This document shows positions 59,816 to 64,000 of a stretch of 64,000 bases of DNA, piece by piece. The notes under the pieces were generated by a model. It saw only the letters and a list, made by a program, of their open reading frames with translations. It did no database searches and was not told the origin of the DNA. How positions within the stretch are numbered: position 1 is the stretch's first letter; every line of letters begins with the position of its first letter. The stretch is from Desulfuromonas sp. AOP6 (GTDB lineage: Bacteria > Desulfobacterota > Desulfuromonadia > Desulfuromonadales > SZUA-540). The position numbers and the translations under genes were made by a program. The DNA lies in the NCBI RefSeq assembly GCF_009731355.2, contig NZ_AP022810.1, positions 3,128,001 through 3,192,000 of the forward strand, read 5' to 3'.

Positions 59816-62800
59816 GGTCTATATCTCCTCTCATGTTGTTCGGCGTTTTTCCCGTAAACCAGCCAGTACACTACCGGTATCACCACCAGGGTAAAGGCGG
59901 TCGACGCAAAAACCCCGAAGATGATCGACCAGGCCAGCCCGGAGAAGATCGGATCGAGGGTGATGATCCAGTTCCCCAGCAGGGCGGCGCCGGCCGTCAG
60001 CAGAATGGGGCGCAGCCGCACGGCCCCGCTCTCGATAATCGCCTCTTTGAGGGATGCGCCTCGCTTGAGGGCATGGTGGATGAAGTCGATGAGAATGATG
60101 GAGTTACGCACCACGATCCCGGCCAGGGCAATCATGCCGATCATGGCGGTCGCCGTGAAAAAGACCGGGTTGTCGTACCCTCCGACAGGGCGGTCCATGA
60201 TGAGGTTCAGCAGCCAGAAGCCCGGCATGATACCGATCATGGTCAAGGGGATAGCGCCCATGATAATCAGCGGCAGCACATACGAACCGGTCTCGATCAG
60301 CAGCAGGATGAAAATGAGGATGAGGGCGGCGCCAAAGGCGATGCCCAGATCGCGGAAGGCATCCACGGTGATCTTCCATTCTCCCTCACCGCCCCAGACC
60401 ACCCTGGCCCCCTCGGGCAGGGGGTTTTCCTTGAAATGCGAGGAAAGATTCAGGATCGCATTGACCGGACTCTTGCCGGCCATTTCGCCAAAGACATAGA
60501 CGACCCGCTCCAGGTTTTTGTGATAAATGGTCGGTTCCAGTACTTCCTCTTCAAAATGACCGAGTTCGGACAGGCGCACCATCTTCCCCGAGGGGGTCCG
60601 TATCTGCAGTCCTTCGAGGGCTGCCAGCGAGGAGCGTTCGTCCAGGGGGAGACGCAGCATGATGTGCAGGGGGTGCCGCTCACTGGGAAGATGGACTGCA
60701 CCGACCTTTTCGCCGGCCAGCGCCAGGGCCAGCGTCTGCGCGATCTGGGCGTCGCTCACCCCCGACAGGGATGCACGGGTCCGGTCAGGCACGAACTGAA
60801 AGCGCCGTTGCGGAGCCTCGACGGAATCGTCCACATCGACGACCTTATCCTCCGTGGCCATGCGCTCCTTGACCAGACGGGCGGCGGCGATCTGTTCAGC
60901 GTACGACAGGCCCGGCTCCGCATACACCTCAGCCGCCAGGGTGCTGATGACCGGCGGTCCCGGCGGCACCTCGACAAGCTTGAGCAGGGCCCCGTGGGCG
61001 GCGGCGATACGGGTCAGATCGTCCCGCAGCCGCAGCGTGATGGCATGGCTCTGCTGTGCCCTACGTTCCTTGTGGGCCAGATTGACGCGGATATCGGCCA
61101 GGTTGGGCGCTTGGCGCAGGTAGTAGTGCCGCACCATGCCGTTGAAGTCCATGGCGCTGGCTGTCCCGACATAGGACTGGAAATCAGTGACCTCGTTGAC
61201 CGTCACCAGGTAGTCTTCCAGAGCCCGCACCGCCCGATCCGTCTCTTCCAGCGTGGCCCCTTCCGGCAGATCGACCACCAGCTGAAACTCGTTCTTGTTG
61301 TCGAAGGGAAGCATCTTCAGCGGCACCAGGTTGAAGGCCGGCATGGCGACCGAGCCCAGAAAGAGCAGCACTACCAGGCCCACCAGCAGCCAGGCACGAC
61401 CGCGGGACTCCAGAAAGGGGAGCATGAGGCGGCGATAGACCCGGTAGATGCGGCTTTCTTCCAGCACATACTCTTTTTCCTGCTTGCCGTACTCCCCCTT
61501 GAGGACATGGTAGGTCATCCAGGGTGTCACCGTGAAGGCCACCAGCAGGGACATGACCATGGTCAGCGGCACGTTCACCGCCATAGGTCGCATATAGGGC
61601 CCCATCATACCGGTAATAAAGAGCATGGGAAGGAAAGAGACAATAACGGCCAGGGTCGCCAGAATCACCGGCGGGCGCACCTCATCCACCGCGGTCAGCA
61701 CCGCATCGCGGGGAGGCTCCTTCTTCATCTTGAAGTGCCGGTAGATATTCTCCACGTCAACGATGGGGTCATCGACCAGCAGCCCCAGGGCCAGCACGAG
61801 GGCAAAGAGGGTCACCCGGTTAATGGTGTAGCCGAACCAGTAATTGACCAGCAGGGTGAGAGAATAGATGATGGGAATGGAGACCGCGACAATCAGGGCC
61901 TCCCGCCAGCCAAGGGCGATGAAGATGAGAGCCAGCACGGTGACGATAGCGATCACCAGGTGCTTCATGAGCTCGTTGACCTTGTGGTTGGCCGTTTCAC
62001 CGTAGTTGCGTGTGACCCGCAGCTCGATCTCTGCCGGAATGATCGTTCCCCGCATGGATTCCACCGCCTCGATGGCCTCCGCGGCCACCCGCACCGCATT
62101 GGTTCCCTTCTGCTTGGACACGGCGATGTGCACGGCCTGGTATTCCTTGCTGCGATCAGCCCCCGGTTCGGCCGGGCCAAAGCGCAGGCGGGTATAGCTC
62201 TTGACTTCCTCCATGCCATCTTCAACGACGGCCACATCCCGCAGAAAAACAGGTCTGCCATTCTGGACGCCGACGACCAGAGCTTCCATTTCGGCAGCGG
62301 AGCTCAGGAATGTACCGCCGCGCACGAGGACCTCTTCGTTGTTGCGCTGGAAGGAGCCGGCAGGCAGGTCCAGGTTGGCCGCCTGCAGGGCCCGTTTCAA
62401 GTCCAGCAGATCCAGGCCCCGCGCCGCCAGCGCGACGGCATCCACGGCCACCTGCACCTGGCGGGAATGACCCCCGATCACCGAAGTCACCGAGGTGTTC
62501 TTCACCGACTGCAGGCGGTCGACTACCTCTTCAGAGACCCGGCGCAAATCATAGGCGGACAGGGCTTCCGTATAGAGCGTCAGGTTAACAATGGGGACAT
62601 CATCCACTTCCACCGGCTTGATGACCCAGCCGCTGACCCCCGGCGGCACAATATCGATGTGAGTGATAATCTTGTTGTGCAGCTTGACAAGAGAATCGAT
62701 ACGATCCTCGCCGACATAGAACCGTACGGTGACAATGGCCAGATCCGGGCGGGACATGGAATAGACGTATTCGACCCCGTCGACCTGCAGCAGTAGCTTC

Positions 62801-63027
62801 TCCAGGCGGGTAGATACCTGCTTTTCCACTTCCTCGGCGCTGGCACCGGGCATGTGTACGTAGACATCGGCCAACGGCACCACGATCTGTGGCTCTTCTT
62901 CCCGGGGCGTGAGCATGAGGGCGGCGATACCGGCAATAACCGAAAGCAGGATGAGGATGACCGACAGGTTGCCGTCGAGAAACTTGTCGACAATCCGGGT
63001 CGGCAGTGAGAGCTTTTTTTCCGTCAT
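59812..63027 (-). CDS. RND-family efflux transporter, inner-membrane pump
   Basis: This 1071-residue protein has the RND layout: TM1 (about 20-40), a large periplasmic domain, TM2-6 (about 350-540) with the proton-relay acids in LGLLVDDPIVDVEN, a second periplasmic domain, and TM7-12 to the end. It exports drugs, lipids or metals using the proton gradient. No heavy-metal (CusA) Met triad is obvious, so it is of the hydrophobe/multidrug class. It overlaps both neighbours by 4 bp (ATGA), in one operon with its adaptor. Confidence 0.93.
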   Translation of the reverse strand: MTEKKLSLPTRIVDKFLDGNLSVILILLSVIAGIAALMLTPREEEPQIVVPLADVYVHMPGASAEEVEKQVSTRLEKLLLQVDGVEYVYSMSRPDLAIVTVRFYVGEDRIDSLVKLHNKIITHIDIVPPGVSGWVIKPVEVDDVPIVNLTLYTEALSAYDLRRVSEEVVDRLQSVKNTSVTSVIGGHSRQVQVAVDAVALAARGLDLLDLKRALQAANLDLPAGSFQRNNEEVLVRGGTFLSSAAEMEALVVGVQNGRPVFLRDVAVVEDGMEEVKSYTRLRFGPAEPGADRSKEYQAVHIAVSKQKGTNAVRVAAEAIEAVESMRGTIIPAEIELRVTRNYGETANHKVNELMKHLVIAIVTVLALIFIALGWREALIVAVSIPIIYSLTLLVNYWFGYTINRVTLFALVLALGLLVDDPIVDVENIYRHFKMKKEPPRDAVLTAVDEVRPPVILATLAVIVSFLPMLFITGMMGPYMRPMAVNVPLTMVMSLLVAFTVTPWMTYHVLKGEYGKQEKEYVLEESRIYRVYRRLMLPFLESRGRAWLLVGLVVLLFLGSVAMPAFNLVPLKMLPFDNKNEFQLVVDLPEGATLEETDRAVRALEDYLVTVNEVTDFQSYVGTASAMDFNGMVRHYYLRQAPNLADIRVNLAHKERRAQQSHAITLRLRDDLTRIAAAHGALLKLVEVPPGPPVISTLAAEVYAEPGLSYAEQIAAARLVKERMATEDKVVDVDDSVEAPQRRFQFVPDRTRASLSGVSDAQIAQTLALALAGEKVGAVHLPSERHPLHIMLRLPLDERSSLAALEGLQIRTPSGKMVRLSELGHFEEEVLEPTIYHKNLERVVYVFGEMAGKSPVNAILNLSSHFKENPLPEGARVVWGGEGEWKITVDAFRDLGIAFGAALILIFILLLIETGSYVLPLIIMGAIPLTMIGIMPGFWLLNLIMDRPVGGYDNPVFFTATAMIGMIALAGIVVRNSIILIDFIHHALKRGASLKEAIIESGAVRLRPILLTAGAALLGNWIITLDPIFSGLAWSIIFGVFASTAFTLVVIPVVYWLVYGKNAEQHERRYRP

Positions 63028-64000
63028 CGCGCCTCCTCGACCCTGGCGCCATGGCGGGCTTTTTCCACGTCATCGGCCAGGATGCGCTCCCCTGCGGAGA
63101 GTCCGGAGAGGATTTCCACCTCGTCACCGAGCTGACGACCTGTCTTCACCAGGCGGTAGTGCAAAATGTTTTTATCCAGGGCGTAGACTCCCGCCAGCTG
63201 GCCCCGTTGCAGAAGAGCCGAGCGGGGAATAAACAGGGTTGTCCGATCCGCGTCCGGTACGAACACCCGGGCGAAGAGCCCGGAAGTGAGTCCATCCTCG
63301 GCACCGAGAGCCACTTTGACCTGGAAGGTACGGCTCAGGGGATCGGCGGCTGGCAGCACTTCGGTAACGGCGCCTTCCAGTTGTCTTGAAAGGGAAGGAA
63401 TCTCGACCCGAAGCCGGGTGCCGGAAACAAAACGGCCCGCATAGGATTCGGGCACATCTACCCTTACCCGCCAGGAGCCCTGGCGTTCGATTTCCAGCAG
63501 GGGGGTACCAGGCAGGATCGTGCTCCCTTCCTCGACCAGATGCCGCAGGACTCGGCCATCATAGGGGGCCAGGATACGGGTCTGGGCCGAAGAGATTCTG
63601 GCAGCCTCAACGGCCGCGGCGGCTGCCGCCTGTCCGTCCCGGGCCACGTTCAGGTCGGCCACTACCTGGTCCAATTCCTGGGGTGTTATCGCTTCTTTTT
63701 CAAACAGCCGCTGGTAACGGGCAAAAGTCTTTTCCGCCAGTTCCAAACGGGCTGTCGCCATGCCCAAAGCGCCTTCGGCCTCTTGCAATTTCCTGCCGGC
63801 CGTGTTGTCGCCAATGGTCGCCAGCAGTTCCCCCTTTTTCACCAGACTTCCTTCACGGGCTGCCAGGCGCAGAAGACGGCCGTCGGTACGTGCCGTGAGA
63901 AGGGCCCGGTCAGAACTTTCCACCGTCGCGACCAGGGCTCCCTCTTCCAGGGCCACCGACGTCGTCACGGTATGAAACCGCAGGTCCGTCAGGAGCGTCT
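63024..64000 (-). CDS. RND membrane-fusion (adaptor) protein, 5' truncated by window end
   Basis: At least 325 residues are visible. The frame stays open from the window edge (TLLTDLRFHTVTTSVALEEG) through a lipoyl domain (LLTARTDGRLLRLAAREGSLVKKG), a helical hairpin, a beta-barrel and a C-terminal membrane-proximal domain. This is the HlyD/AcrA adaptor pattern that links the inner-membrane pump to an outer-membrane channel. The true start and signal peptide lie beyond 64000. It overlaps the pump gene by 4 bp. Confidence 0.9.
   Translation of the reverse strand, partial: TLLTDLRFHTVTTSVALEEGALVATVESSDRALLTARTDGRLLRLAAREGSLVKKGELLATIGDNTAGRKLQEAEGALGMATARLELAEKTFARYQRLFEKEAITPQELDQVVADLNVARDGQAAAAAAVEAARISSAQTRILAPYDGRVLRHLVEEGSTILPGTPLLEIERQGSWRVRVDVPESYAGRFVSGTRLRVEIPSLSRQLEGAVTEVLPAADPLSRTFQVKVALGAEDGLTSGLFARVFVPDADRTTLFIPRSALLQRGQLAGVYALDKNILHYRLVKTGRQLGDEVEILSGLSAGERILADDVEKARHGARVEEAR

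Overview
The window is GC-rich (roughly 60%) bacterial chromosome. The gene set fits a Desulfuromonadales/Geobacter-like bacterium: futalosine-route menaquinone genes (mqnB, mqnD), a split methylmalonyl-CoA mutase with biotin-dependent carboxylase parts, sigma-54-like promoters, many exported proteins, PilZ and GGDEF proteins, a DUF3536 GH57 enzyme, and a lexA-ImuB-like-dnaE2 mutagenesis cassette. The genus is inferred from gene content only. One tRNA (Phe) is present. I saw no rRNA, transposase, prophage or CRISPR array.

Layout. 0-2.2 kb: transketolase. 2.2-5.1 kb: a tightly overlapping ECF sigma/anti-sigma operon with two small exported proteins and a NapH-like ferredoxin. 5.1-10 kb: lexA, a catalytically dead Y-family polymerase (ImuB-like) and dnaE2, with no imuA. 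10-19.7 kb: an exported-protein island on the minus strand. It holds two copies of the cassette [43-48 aa CPACGYEF lipoprotein, beta-barrel porin, FG-GAP protein], separated by a triple-rhodanese lipoprotein and a RelBE-type toxin-antitoxin pair, and headed by a TlpA-like protein. 19.8-28.4 kb: methylmalonyl-CoA epimerase, mutase large subunit, an XRE-cupin regulator, a biotin carboxylase/carrier protein and a carboxyltransferase. 28.6-31.3 kb: an unknown gene with mqnB and mqnD. 31.4-34.8 kb: serA, a small Cys protein and aroF behind an aromatic-amino-acid attenuator. 34.8-38.3 kb: OtsA-like GT20, TreT-like GT4 and a DUF5752-type protein. 38.5-40.3 kb: tRNA-Phe and a Fic protein behind a phased operator array. 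40.3-49 kb: two giant related secreted proteins, a PilZ protein and a LuxR/CsgD-like regulator. 49.2-51.6 kb: DUF3015 and DUF4105. 51.7-59.6 kb: GH57, GGDEF, dodecin, TcdA, TatD and a chemoreceptor. 59.6 kb to the end: a DUF2892 protein and an RND pump with its adaptor, which runs off the window.

The strongest unexplained signals are: (i) the duplicated lipoprotein-porin-FG-GAP cassette; (ii) an aroF leader peptide with eight consecutive codons for F, W, Y or G and mutually exclusive RNA structures; (iii) a 30-bp element, 24/30 identical, overlapping the -35 box both of the regulator-mutase operon and of the carboxyltransferase gene, a likely target of the XRE-cupin protein; (iv) TCGACA boxes every 41-42 bp (four helical turns) over the fic promoter; and (v) a leucine-rich acidic helix shared between the anti-sigma tail and the small exported protein encoded next to it. 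Function and regulation are inferred from the sequence alone. No database search was possible.
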